This document shows positions 51,672 to 59,942 of a DNA stretch of 64,000 bases, in pieces. Under the pieces are notes generated by a model that saw only the letters and a list, made by a program, of their open reading frames with translations, searched no databases and was not told the origin of the DNA. Where the stretch lies: assembly GCA_017307285.1 (NCBI GenBank), contig JAFKFI010000063.1:1-64000 (forward strand), in the 5' to 3' direction. The position numbers and the translations under genes were made by a program. How positions within the stretch are numbered: position 1 is the first letter of the stretch; every line of letters starts with the position of its first letter. Source of the stretch: Alphaproteobacteria bacterium (GTDB taxonomy: Bacteria > Pseudomonadota > Alphaproteobacteria > Acetobacterales > Acetobacteraceae).

Positions 51672-52940
51672 ATGACCGATCCCAACCGCCTCAGCGCCAC
51701 CGAGGCCGCCCGACTGATTGGTGCCGGCAAGCTCAGCCCGCGGGACCTCATGGAATCCTGCCTAGCCCGGATTGCCACCCGCGAGCCGGAGGTGCGGGCG
51801 TTCGCCCATTTCGACCCCGACGCGGCTCGTCAGGCTGCACGGACGGCTCCGAGCGGCCCCCTTCAAGGGCTGCCGGTCGGAGTGAAGGACGTGCTGGACA
51901 CCGCCGATATGCCGTCGAGCTATGGCTCGCCGATCTGGGCGGGCTGGCGGCCCCGCGCCGATGCCGCCGCCGTCGCCTGGACCCGTGCCGCCGGGGGCGT
52001 GGTGGTCGGCAAGACCGTCACCACCGAGTTCGCCACGCGCAAGCCAGGCCCGACCGGCAACCCGCACAATTCGCGACATACACCTGGAGGATCGAGCAGC
52101 GGCTCGGCCGCCGGCGTGGCGGATTTCTTCTTTCCGCTGGCGTTCGGCTCGCAGACGGCGGGCAGCGTGATCCGCCCTGCGGCATTCTGCGGGGTGGTCG
52201 GCTACAAGCCGACCTTCGGCATGATCAGCCGGGTCGGCTCCAAGCTGATGTCGGACAGCCTCGACACGGTGGGCGTGATGGCGCGCAGCGTGGCCGATTG
52301 CGCGCTGTTCGCGTCCGCCGTCTCGGGCCGGCCGTTGGGCGACCCGGATGTGGCGCCCGGCCGGCCGCCATTCGTCGGCATCTGCCGCACCCATCTGTGG
52401 GACAAGGCGGATGCCGAGACCCAGGCGCTGCTCGAGCGCGTCGCCGACACGCTGGCGCGGGCCGGCGCCACGGTGGAAGATCGCGACCTTCCGCCCGAAT
52501 GCGCGGCCCTCGAAATCGCCCATCCCATCGTGATGAACGTCGAGAGCGCGCGAGCGATGGGATGGGAGCTGGCGACGTCACGCGAGCGGATCAGCGACCA
52601 GCTGCTCGAGCGGCTGGATTTCGGCCTCGCGCAGACCGACCAGGCGGTGGTCGAAGCCTACGAGGTGTTCGCCCGCTCGCAGCAGGCGTTTCCGGCGGCG
52701 ATCGACGGGCTCGACATTCTGCTCACCCCCTCCGCTCCCGGCGAGGCGCCCGCGGGTCTCGATTGGACCGGCGACCCGGTGTTCAACTTCATTTGGACCA
52801 GTCTGCACGTGCCCTGCGTGACGGTGCCGGCGGGGACGGGGCGCAATGGGTTGCCGCTGGGCGTTCAGATCGTCGCGCGGTGGGGTGAGGACCGACAGGC
52901 ACTCGCCTGGGCGCAATGGGTAGCGGCGGCGATCAGCTAG
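51672..52940 (+). CDS. Amidase signature family protein (GatA-like)
   Basis: A 422-residue amidase. The catalytic Ser-cisSer-Lys triad is visible: Lys in LQGLPVGVKDVLDTADMPSS (about residue 67), and the Ser pair in TPGGSSSGSAAGVADFFFPL followed by AFGSQTAGSVIRPAAFCGVV. Members hydrolyse linear or cyclic amides and include indoleacetamide, allophanate and aryl-acylamide hydrolases as well as GatA. It is too short and isolated to be the GatCAB subunit, since gatB and gatC are absent. CAGGAG precedes the ATG; divergent from the 178-residue gene. Confidence 0.9.
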   Translation: MTDPNRLSATEAARLIGAGKLSPRDLMESCLARIATREPEVRAFAHFDPDAARQAARTAPSGPLQGLPVGVKDVLDTADMPSSYGSPIWAGWRPRADAAAVAWTRAAGGVVVGKTVTTEFATRKPGPTGNPHNSRHTPGGSSSGSAAGVADFFFPLAFGSQTAGSVIRPAAFCGVVGYKPTFGMISRVGSKLMSDSLDTVGVMARSVADCALFASAVSGRPLGDPDVAPGRPPFVGICRTHLWDKADAETQALLERVADTLARAGATVEDRDLPPECAALEIAHPIVMNVESARAMGWELATSRERISDQLLERLDFGLAQTDQAVVEAYEVFARSQQAFPAAIDGLDILLTPSAPGEAPAGLDWTGDPVFNFIWTSLHVPCVTVPAGTGRNGLPLGVQIVARWGEDRQALAWAQWVAAAIS

Positions 52941-53000
52941 AGCACCCCAAAACGTGTAGGCCAGGCTCCGGCTGGGCGGGGTTCGGGACCGGCAAAATCT

Positions 53001-53029
53001 TTGACCGGCCCGCACCGCCCGCCTAAGCT
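53001..53029 (+). promoter_or_regulatory. Putative sigma-70 promoter of the sugar-type ABC operon
   Basis: TTGACC (53001-53006), a 17-base spacer, and TAAGCT (53024-53029), placed 77 bases before the binding-protein start. The -35 matches the consensus at five of six positions and the spacing is ideal; the -10 is weaker. The 166-base gap between the amidase and this gene holds nothing else seen. Confidence 0.45.
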
Positions 53030-53106
53030 CGCTAGCAAAATAAAGCTGAGCTATTGGCCCGGGCACCACGAACCGGCGCGGGGATTTCGGCACACAGGGA
53101 AGGGGC

Positions 53107-54498
53107 ATGGCCATGAATCGCATGGGCCGCCGTTCGGTGTTGCGTGGATCGCTCGGCTTGGCGGCATCAGGCAGTTTGAGTATGCCGCACATCGCCCGTG
53201 CCGCGGCGACCACCGCGACCGTGTGGCAGACGCAGGGGTTCGTCCCAGCCGAGGACGAGGCGATCCGCAAGGTGGTCGCGGACTACCAGAAGGCCAGCGG
53301 CAACAAGCTCGAACTCACCATTACGCCGTTCCTCGCGCTAATGCAGAAGACCGTCTCGGCGCTGACCACTGGCGACGTGCCCGACGTGGTCTCGATGGAC
53401 GCGCCCGATACGCTGCTGTCGCAGAACGCCTGGGACGACAAGCTGCTCGACGTGAGCGACGTGGTCGAGACCCAGAAATCGGTGCTGAGCCCGTCGGCGC
53501 TGCTCTATTCCTACGTCTACAATAATGCCACGAAGAAGCGTGCCTATTACTTCGTGCCGTACAAGATGTCGGCCATCCCGTTCCACGTCTGGGGCAGCCT
53601 GGTCGAGAAGGCGGGCTACAAGCTTTCCGATGCACCCAAGACTTGGGACGCGTTTTGGGACTTCTTCAAGCCGATGCAAGCCAAGCTGCGCGCCAAGGGC
53701 ATGCGGCGCGTCTACTCGCTCGGACTGCAACTCACCACGGTGGGGCCGAACGACGGCAACGGCGTGTTCTATGGCTTCCTGATCGCCAATGGCGGCAAGG
53801 ATATCGTCACCCCTGACGGCAAGCTGCACACCAATGACCCGGCGGTGCGGCAGGCGGCGATCAAGTCGGTGGCTTACATGACGCAGGCGGTGAAGGACGG
53901 CTACGTGCCGCCGGAGGTGCTGAGCTGGAGCGACGCCGACGACAACAACGCCTACCACGAAAAGCTGATCGTCATGGATTTCGACGGCACGATCTCGACC
54001 GAGCTCGCGCTGTACCACGACAAGCAGCTGTATCTGCACGAAATGGTGACACTCGGGCTGCCGCTCGGCAATGACGGCAAGCCGATCCCGGCGCAGGTCG
54101 GCGCCGGCGGCGGGTTCATCCCGAAGGGCGCCAAGAACGTCCCCGTGGCCAAGGATTTCCTGAAATACATCCTGCAGCCGAAGGTCCAGAGCGAATACCT
54201 CAAGAACGGGCTCGGCCGCTGGGTGACGACGGTGCCGTCGGTGGTGAAGGACGATCCGTGGTGGCTCGACCCCTCCGATCCGCACCGGGCGCCGTACGTG
54301 AGGGAGACGCTGCTCGGGCCCACCATCCCGGTCTACAACGCCTACAACCCGGCCTGGGGCCGCGTCTCGGCGGAGCAGCTCTGGGGCCAAGCTTTTGCCG
54401 CCGTCGTGAAGGACGGCGCGACACCGGAGGCGGCGCTTGACAAGGCGTTCAAGCGCGCCGAAGCCATCTTCGCGCAATACCCGATCTCCGTAAGCTGA
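53107..54498 (+). CDS. Extracellular solute-binding protein (family 1, sugar-type) with Tat-like signal
   Basis: A 463-residue periplasmic binding protein. N-terminus MGRRSVLRGSLGLAASGSLS has a twin-Arg (RRS) before the hydrophobic stretch and an ARAA cleavage site, so it is a likely Tat substrate. The mature part has family-1 features: WQTQGFVPAEDEAIRKVVAD at the start, ELTITPFLALMQKTVSALTT and MTQAVKDGYVPPEVLSWSDA. GGGFIPKGAKNVPVAKDFLK and PVYNAYNPAWGRVSAEQLWG complete it. It feeds the permeases encoded next. The true start may be the ATG at 53113 or 53122. Confidence 0.9.
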   Translation: MAMNRMGRRSVLRGSLGLAASGSLSMPHIARAAATTATVWQTQGFVPAEDEAIRKVVADYQKASGNKLELTITPFLALMQKTVSALTTGDVPDVVSMDAPDTLLSQNAWDDKLLDVSDVVETQKSVLSPSALLYSYVYNNATKKRAYYFVPYKMSAIPFHVWGSLVEKAGYKLSDAPKTWDAFWDFFKPMQAKLRAKGMRRVYSLGLQLTTVGPNDGNGVFYGFLIANGGKDIVTPDGKLHTNDPAVRQAAIKSVAYMTQAVKDGYVPPEVLSWSDADDNNAYHEKLIVMDFDGTISTELALYHDKQLYLHEMVTLGLPLGNDGKPIPAQVGAGGGFIPKGAKNVPVAKDFLKYILQPKVQSEYLKNGLGRWVTTVPSVVKDDPWWLDPSDPHRAPYVRETLLGPTIPVYNAYNPAWGRVSAEQLWGQAFAAVVKDGATPEAALDKAFKRAEAIFAQYPISVS

Positions 54499-54508
54499 CG
54501 AGGCGAGC

Positions 54509-55432
54509 ATGAGCGTCACGCAGCAGACCGTCGCGGTCGGTCCGCCGCGAACCGAGCGGCACGGCAGCGCGGGCGCCTGGTTCGGCGGCATTCACGGAAC
54601 CGAGCTCGCCTGGGCCGCCGCGTTCGCGCTGCCCTATGTCGCGGTGTTCCTCGCCTTCGTGGTCTATCCGGTCGCCTACGGCCTGTGGCTCGGCAGCCAG
54701 CCGGCGCTGTATAGGGAGCTGTTCGCCGACCCGGTGTATCTGCGCGCCGTGCTCAACACCGTCCTGTTCGTCGGGATCGGCGTCAACGTGAAGATGGCGC
54801 TCGCCTTCCTGCTGTCCGGCTTCTTCTTGCGCAAGAGCTGGTGGACCAAGGGCCTGCTGGTCATCTTCATCCTGCCCTGGGCGACACCGGCGCTGCCGGC
54901 CTTCCTGTCGATCCACTGGCTGCTGAACGGCCAGTGGGGCCTGCTCAACAACGCCCTGTATATGCTGTTCGACATCGATGGGCCGATCTGGCTCAACTCG
55001 CGCTGGCTCGGGCTCGGCTCCAACATCGTCGCCTATATCTGGAAATGGATGCCGTTCTGGACGGTTATTTTCTTGGCCGGGCGCATGGCGATACCGCAGG
55101 AGCTTTACGAGGCTGCGGACGTGGACGGGGACGGTGCGACCGGTTATCGCCGCTTCATGCACGTCACCTGTCCGCTGCTCGCCACACTTTACCTCGTCTG
55201 TACTCTGCTCTCGACCATCTGGACGTTGGGCGATTTCAGCACGGTGTATTTCGTCTCGGGCGGCGGCCCGGCGATGTCGACCGAGGTGCTGGCGACACTC
55301 GGCATCCGCGACGCCTTCGTCCTGGCTCAGCCGCATCTTGGCGTGGCGGCGGTGATGTCGGCGTTGCCCGTATTGATCCCCATTGTCGTGCTGCTGATGC
55401 ACAAGCTGCGCACCTCGGAGGTGCAGCTGTGA
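54509..55432 (+). CDS. ABC transporter permease, MalF/UgpA-like
   Basis: A 307-residue inner-membrane permease with six to seven hydrophobic segments (LPYVAVFLAFVVYPVAYGLW; VGIGVNVKMALAFLLSGFFL). The cytoplasmic EAA loop reads QELYEAADVDGDGATGYRRFMHVTCP (Glu-Ala-Ala-x3-Gly near residue 200), the contact site for the ATPase. It is the first permease of the carbohydrate-type pair and starts 11 bases after the binding-protein gene. It overlaps the second permease by four bases. No ATPase gene accompanies the set. Confidence 0.9.
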   Translation: MSVTQQTVAVGPPRTERHGSAGAWFGGIHGTELAWAAAFALPYVAVFLAFVVYPVAYGLWLGSQPALYRELFADPVYLRAVLNTVLFVGIGVNVKMALAFLLSGFFLRKSWWTKGLLVIFILPWATPALPAFLSIHWLLNGQWGLLNNALYMLFDIDGPIWLNSRWLGLGSNIVAYIWKWMPFWTVIFLAGRMAIPQELYEAADVDGDGATGYRRFMHVTCPLLATLYLVCTLLSTIWTLGDFSTVYFVSGGGPAMSTEVLATLGIRDAFVLAQPHLGVAAVMSALPVLIPIVVLLMHKLRTSEVQL

Positions 55433-56316
55433 GCGCCTCGCTGGTTGCCGCCCGGCGGCCCAGGCGGCCGCGCTATCGGTTGCGGCGAGTGATCGCCGAG
55501 GCGGCGGCGAGCGCGCTCGCCATCGTCCTGGTGATCTGGTCGGTCGGGCCGATCTACAACATGGTGCTGATCGCGCTCGACGCGCACGGGGACGTGTTCA
55601 GCGACGCAATCTGGCCGCCTGCGCCGACGCTCGAGAGCTTCCGCATCGTCGTGACCGAGGGCTACTGGTACCTTGAGAATTTCTGGCGCCAGTACGGCAA
55701 CAGCCTCTATGTCGGCCTCTCGACCATGTTTCTCACCCTGCTCATCGGCTCGCTGGTGAGCTTCACCGTGGGGCGGATGCGGGTGCGGCGGGGCTGGGTG
55801 CTGACCAACGCCGCGCTGCTGACCTACGTGATCCCGGCCTCGTTCCTCGCTATCCCGTTCTACCGGATCATGCAGAGCTACGGCCTCGCCAACAACGCGT
55901 GGTCGGTGATCGCCGCCGAGGTGACGTTCGCGACGCCGTACGCCATCTTCATCTTCCAGCAATACGGGAAGTCGATCCCGATCGAGCTCGACGAATCCGC
56001 GCGCATCGACGGGGCGACGCCGTTGCAGGTCTATCTGCGCATCTATCTGCCGCTGATGGCGCCGGCGTTGGTCGCGGTCGGCACGTACGCGCTGCTGCTC
56101 GCCTGGAACGAGTATCTTTACCAGTTCCTGCTGCTCTCCTCTCCGGCCAGCATGACGGTGCCGGTGGCGCTGGCGCAGTTCCTCAACAGCGACGAGGCGC
56201 CGTGGAACTACATGATGGCCACCGCCATCATCTACGCGCTGCCGCCGATCGCGATCTATTACCTGTTCCGCCGCCACATGGCCGCGGGGCTGACGATGGG
56301 TGGGGTGAAGGGCTGA
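55429..56316 (+). CDS. ABC transporter permease, MalG/UgpE-like
   Basis: A 295-residue permease, start at GTG 55429 overlapping the previous stop (GTGA). Six hydrophobic stretches: ASALAIVLVIWSVGPIYNMV, GNSLYVGLSTMFLTLLIGSL, VLTNAALLTYVIPASFLAIP and others. The EAA-like loop is SIPIELDESARIDGATPLQVYLRI, where Asp-Glu-Ser-Ala replaces Glu-Glu-Ala-Ala. The larger in-frame region back to 54841 is antisense-free but belongs to a different frame of the first permease. The final TMGGVKG is the usual tail. Gene order binding protein-MalF-MalG is normal; the ATPase is missing. Confidence 0.9.
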   Translation: MSASLVAARRPRRPRYRLRRVIAEAAASALAIVLVIWSVGPIYNMVLIALDAHGDVFSDAIWPPAPTLESFRIVVTEGYWYLENFWRQYGNSLYVGLSTMFLTLLIGSLVSFTVGRMRVRRGWVLTNAALLTYVIPASFLAIPFYRIMQSYGLANNAWSVIAAEVTFATPYAIFIFQQYGKSIPIELDESARIDGATPLQVYLRIYLPLMAPALVAVGTYALLLAWNEYLYQFLLLSSPASMTVPVALAQFLNSDEAPWNYMMATAIIYALPPIAIYYLFRRHMAAGLTMGGVKG

Positions 56317-56324
56317 GGCGCCCG

Positions 56325-57227
56325 TCAGCGGAGCAACAAGCTGCGTAGGCGCTCCCGCCCGGCGGCGCCCGCCTCCAGGCTCCAGGCGTTGACGATCGCG
56401 AGGCGAAAACCGCCTGGGGGCATCGAGTGATGCGCCGCTGCTTTGTCCTCATGGAAGGTGATCTGCACGCTCGACACGCCCGGCACGGCGCGCACTTCCT
56501 CGACCAGGCCTGACGGTGGGTGGCGGTATTCGCGGTCATGCGGGCCGAATAGCACCACGCTGTATCCATCGGCCCGCGCGCTGTCGTCGAACGACCAGTG
56601 TTCCGTCTCGTACAGCCGGATCACCGCTTCGACCCAGCCGCGACCATAGAGATCGGGCCATTGATCGGCGAACCGCAGATGCGCCTCGATGATGCGTCCA
56701 CCGATCGTCTCGAAATTGGCCATCCCCGTGTAGCCGGGGAGATTCCGCGCCGCCCAGTCGCCGCAATACTCCTCCAGTGCAGGCCGATGCGCCGCCGCGA
56801 TGTGCCAATGGTCGAACGTGCCGCCCGGCGCCGTCTCGCCGGTCGCGTGGCGCCACCATCGGGCCTCGCCATTCACCAGCGCGACGTCGGTGCTGACGTG
56901 ATCGCCGGTGAGCAAGGTGGACCAGAAATGCCCGCCGGTGAGCGCGGCGGCGTATTCCGTCGCGTCGGCGATCGGCCGGCTCCCGGCGCCCATGCCGCGC
57001 AGGTTGATGATCGGCTTGGAGAACACCGGAAAGCTCGGCGGCATCACTCCATGCGGCGCGGCGTCGAGGCCCTGCGACAAGGCGACGGCGAGCTTGTCGT
57101 AGATCCAGCGATGCTCGGGATACCAGCACCACGCATCGGCATCCTCGGTCGGCACGCGCACGTGGTCGGGGCAGGGGATGCCGTCGAAATACTGCATCCG
57201 CCACGGATCGGCCTCGCAGACCGGCAT
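56325..57227 (-). CDS. Truncated ATP-grasp-like protein of unknown function, last gene of the cox-maturation operon
   Basis: A 300-residue soluble protein that I cannot name. It looks like an ATP-grasp fold lacking part of its N-terminal domain: YPEHRWIYDKLAVALSQGLD (about residue 37), FPVFSKPIINLRGMGAGSRP with the Lys-Pro/Gly-rich loop, TGDHVSTDVALVNGEARWWR in the middle, and GMANFETIGGRIIEAHLRFA near residue 170, where a Glu-x2-Gly-Arg-Ile-Ile-Glu-x-His-x-Arg matches the ATP-metal site. The last 110 residues are family-free. Start ATG overlaps the upstream fusion-gene stop by one base, so it is co-translated with the operon. It may ligate an amino or carboxylic group in a cofactor or metal-centre step; this is inference. 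Confidence 0.6.
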   Translation of the reverse strand: MPVCEADPWRMQYFDGIPCPDHVRVPTEDADAWCWYPEHRWIYDKLAVALSQGLDAAPHGVMPPSFPVFSKPIINLRGMGAGSRPIADATEYAAALTGGHFWSTLLTGDHVSTDVALVNGEARWWRHATGETAPGGTFDHWHIAAAHRPALEEYCGDWAARNLPGYTGMANFETIGGRIIEAHLRFADQWPDLYGRGWVEAVIRLYETEHWSFDDSARADGYSVVLFGPHDREYRHPPSGLVEEVRAVPGVSSVQITFHEDKAAAHHSMPPGGFRLAIVNAWSLEAGAAGRERLRSLLLR

Positions 57228-58918
57228 CAGCCCGGCTCCGTGACCGTGGCGATCTGTCCCGTCTCGATTCCGGGCGGCCGCAGCCGGCCCGGCAAGGTGG
57301 CGAGTTCTTCCGTGGTGTCGAAGTCGCGCAATACGGCGTCTTCCGCGACCTCGACCTCGGCGAGCGCGTCGGTGTGGCGGGCGAGTAGGAAGCGGGCGCC
57401 GCTATCGCCCGAAATTTGCAGGATCTCCGGGAAGAACCGCTTGTCCCACAGCATCGGATTGCCCTGCTTGCCGCGGAATGTCGGCAGCACGATGAGCCGG
57501 TTGTCGTCGGGGCTGTAGGCGGCGAGCAGCCGGTCGATGATCCGTCCCGTGACCAGCGGCATGTCGCCCAAGCAGACGATCGCGGCGGCGCATTCCGGCG
57601 GCACCGCGGCAATGCCGGCCTTGAGACTGGCGGACAGCCCCTCGGCATAATCTGCCGCATGAACGAAGCGCACCGGCTTGCCGGCAAGCGCTTGCTCGAC
57701 CTGCTCGGCCTGATGGCCCGTGACCACCAGAATCGGCCGCGCCCGGCTGGAGAGCACGTTGTCGACGACGCGGGCGATCATCGGCTTGCCGGTGCGGTCC
57801 GTGACCAGCAGCTTGTTGTGCGGCGCCATCCGCCGCGAGCGGCCAGCGGCCAGCACGACCGCCGCGATGGTCGGCGCGGCCTTCGGTGCGGCGCCGACCC
57901 GCGGCGTCGCCGGCGCCTTCTCGCGCGGCAGCGGTCGGGATTCGATTTCCATGAGCAATCCGCCAATGCCCATGCGGCCGATCTCACGCGAGCCCACCGG
58001 CAGCCCGGCGAACAGCCGGGGCAGCACGAAATCGAAGCCGTTGAGCTTGGGGCTGCGGGCGCAGCCGGGCAAAACCAGCGCCGGCCGCGTACCGATCCGT
58101 CCCAGGCAGATGAGGTTTCCCGGATCGACCGGCATCCCGAAATGCAGGATCTCGCCGCCGGCGCGCACGATGCCCGCCGGCCCCACGTCGCGGCGATCCA
58201 CTACCGCCGAGGCACCGATCACCAGCAGCATTTCCGCACCTTGCGCCACGAGCTTGTCGAGCGCTTCGGCGATCGCCGGTTCTTCGTGCGGCGTGCGGAG
58301 CGTGGGCAGCAACTCGCCGGTGAGCGCCGTCACCCGCGCTTCAGTCACCGCGATGGTCTTCTCGGTGACGCTCTCTTTGAGGCCCGGAAGCTGCGTCGCG
58401 ACCAGCCCGACCTTCAGCGGCCGGAATGGATGGAGGGTCAGCGCCGGCGGTCCCTGGCGCGCGAGCGCCACCGCAACGTCGAGCAGCGCGCCCGGCACGG
58501 CAAAAGGAATAACCTTGATGGTCGCCACCATGTCCCGCGCCGCGACCACGCTGTAGTCGTGCAGCGTGCCGACGGTGAGGCTCTCGTCTACCGCATTGAT
58601 GCGCTCGATCTTCTCGCGAGCAACGCGCAGCACTCCCGGCGCCTCGGCAGTCAGGTTCACTCGGCCGGTCCCGGCGCGGGAGCGGGCGAGCAACGGCCCG
58701 ACGAACGGCTCGGCGAGGCGGTCGGCGCAGATGTCCTCCGGCACGTCGCCGGGCTCGAGCCGGGCGGCGATCACCTCGGCCATGCCGGCATCGCGCAGTG
58801 CTCCGATCGCCGCCTCGTCGAGCACCGAGCCCTTGCGGATCACCCGATCCGGCAGCCGCGTGGTGTGCGCCATGATCGCACCCCGAGCCTCCGCGAGAGG
58901 GGTAGGGCCGAACCTCAT
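57227..58918 (-). CDS. Molybdopterin-binding domain fused to MobA/MocA-like nucleotidyltransferase
   Basis: A 563-residue fusion. Residues about 15-340 form a molybdopterin-binding, MoeA/MoaB-like region (DYSVVAARDMVATIKVIPFA; VTALTGELLPTLRTPHEEPA; MLLVIGASAVVDRRDVGPAG). From about 355 the nucleotidyltransferase has the loop IAAVVLAAGRSRRMAPHNKL, VTGHQAEQVEQALAGKPVRF and IVCLGDMPLVTGRIIDRLLA (Asp-binding). Such enzymes make molybdopterin-cytosine dinucleotide for CO-dehydrogenase/xanthine-oxidase-type enzymes. The start is ATG 58918, though MAHTTR at 58873 is also possible. It overlaps the XdhC-C gene by four bases. Confidence 0.87.
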   Translation of the reverse strand: MRFGPTPLAEARGAIMAHTTRLPDRVIRKGSVLDEAAIGALRDAGMAEVIAARLEPGDVPEDICADRLAEPFVGPLLARSRAGTGRVNLTAEAPGVLRVAREKIERINAVDESLTVGTLHDYSVVAARDMVATIKVIPFAVPGALLDVAVALARQGPPALTLHPFRPLKVGLVATQLPGLKESVTEKTIAVTEARVTALTGELLPTLRTPHEEPAIAEALDKLVAQGAEMLLVIGASAVVDRRDVGPAGIVRAGGEILHFGMPVDPGNLICLGRIGTRPALVLPGCARSPKLNGFDFVLPRLFAGLPVGSREIGRMGIGGLLMEIESRPLPREKAPATPRVGAAPKAAPTIAAVVLAAGRSRRMAPHNKLLVTDRTGKPMIARVVDNVLSSRARPILVVTGHQAEQVEQALAGKPVRFVHAADYAEGLSASLKAGIAAVPPECAAAIVCLGDMPLVTGRIIDRLLAAYSPDDNRLIVLPTFRGKQGNPMLWDKRFFPEILQISGDSGARFLLARHTDALAEVEVAEDAVLRDFDTTEELATLPGRLRPPGIETGQIATVTEPG

Positions 58919-59619
58919 GCCGCCTGCTTGTGCATGTAGGAGAGCGAGGCGCCACGACGCACGGCGACCAGCTCGGCGACGATGGAGAGCGCGATCTCCG
59001 GCGCCGTCACCGCCTCAATATCAAGCCCAACCGGCCCCTTGATACGGGCGAGCGAGGCGTCGTCGTGTCCCAGCTCGCGCAATCGGCCGAGCCGTGCCGC
59101 ATGGGTGCGCCGCGAGCCGAGCGAGCCGATGTAGAAGGCGTTCGACTTCAACGCCCGGTCTAGCGCCGGATCGTCGAGCTTGGGGTCGTGCGTGAGCGTC
59201 ACCACCGCCGTCCGGGCATCTGGCTTCAGCGCGTCCAGTGCCTCGTCCGGCCACTCGCTGGAGATCGTCACGTTGGGAAACCGCTCGTCCGAGGCAAAGG
59301 AGCGGCGCGGGTCCACCACGGTCACGGCGAAGCCGATCTGCTCAGCGAACGGCACCAGCGCCTGCGCGATGTGCACGGCACCAACGACGATGAGCCGCAG
59401 CGGGGTGTTATGGACCTGCAGGAACACATCGCCGTCGCCGGTCTTGATCGTGCGGCTCTTGTCCTCGCGCAACGCTGTGGCGGCTGCCTCATTGAGCGCC
59501 GCCGGCCGCGCCGGGTCGGGCAGGAGGAACTGCTCGCCGCCGGGCAGCATGGTGGCCAGCACCACCGGCCTTGTCTCGCGCTTGGCGGCCTCGATGGCGG
59601 CCAGCAGCTCGGGTGTCAC
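58915..59619 (-). CDS. XdhC/CoxF family protein, C-terminal (Rossmann) half
   Basis: A 234-residue protein with the XdhC Rossmann domain: LRLIVVGAVHIAQALVPFAE (Gly-x-Gly-x2 altered to GAVHIA, about residue 76), VVDPRRSFASDERFPNVTIS, VVTLTHDPKLDDPALDRALK and YIGSLGSRRTHAARLGRLRE. The end ARIKGPVGLDIEAVTAPEIA is the classical family tail. It inserts or protects the sulfurated molybdenum cofactor. The N-terminal half is encoded separately by the neighbouring upstream gene, overlapping by four bases; together they equal one XdhC/CoxI-CoxF pair. Confidence 0.88.
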   Translation of the reverse strand: MTPELLAAIEAAKRETRPVVLATMLPGGEQFLLPDPARPAALNEAAATALREDKSRTIKTGDGDVFLQVHNTPLRLIVVGAVHIAQALVPFAEQIGFAVTVVDPRRSFASDERFPNVTISSEWPDEALDALKPDARTAVVTLTHDPKLDDPALDRALKSNAFYIGSLGSRRTHAARLGRLRELGHDDASLARIKGPVGLDIEAVTAPEIALSIVAELVAVRRGASLSYMHKQAA

Positions 59620-59942
59620 GTCAGCTTCTCCACGAACACCTTCACCTTACCGCCGCAGGCGAGCCCGACTTCCCAGGCACGCTCGTTGGTCACGCCGAAA
59701 TCGAGCAGCTGCGGGCTGCCGGTGTCGATCGTCTTCATGGCGGCCTCGGCGACCGCGCCCTCGATGCAACCACCGCTCACCGAGCCGGCCATCTTGCCGG
59801 ATTTCGTCACCGCCATCTGGCTGCCGGCCGGGCGCGGCGAGCTGCCCCAGGCTTCCGTCACCGTGGCGAGCGCCACCTGCTCCCCGGCGGCGCGCCAGTT
59901 GGCGGCGACGGACAACACGTCTTCGGCTTCGAGCAAACTCAT
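59616..59942 (-). CDS. XdhC/CoxI family protein, N-terminal half
   Basis: A 108-residue protein equal to the XdhC_CoxI domain: VALATVTEAWGSSPRPAGSQ, SGKMAGSVSGGCIEGAVAEA (Cys in the GGCIEG loop) and WEVGLACGGKVKVFVEKLT (Cys-Gly-Gly). The Cys residues are those thought to interact with the molybdenum centre. In some organisms it is fused to the C-terminal half; here the genes are split, overlapping by four bases on each side. Part of the cox-maturation set with CoxE and CoxD. Confidence 0.9.
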   Translation of the reverse strand: MSLLEAEDVLSVAANWRAAGEQVALATVTEAWGSSPRPAGSQMAVTKSGKMAGSVSGGCIEGAVAEAAMKTIDTGSPQLLDFGVTNERAWEVGLACGGKVKVFVEKLT

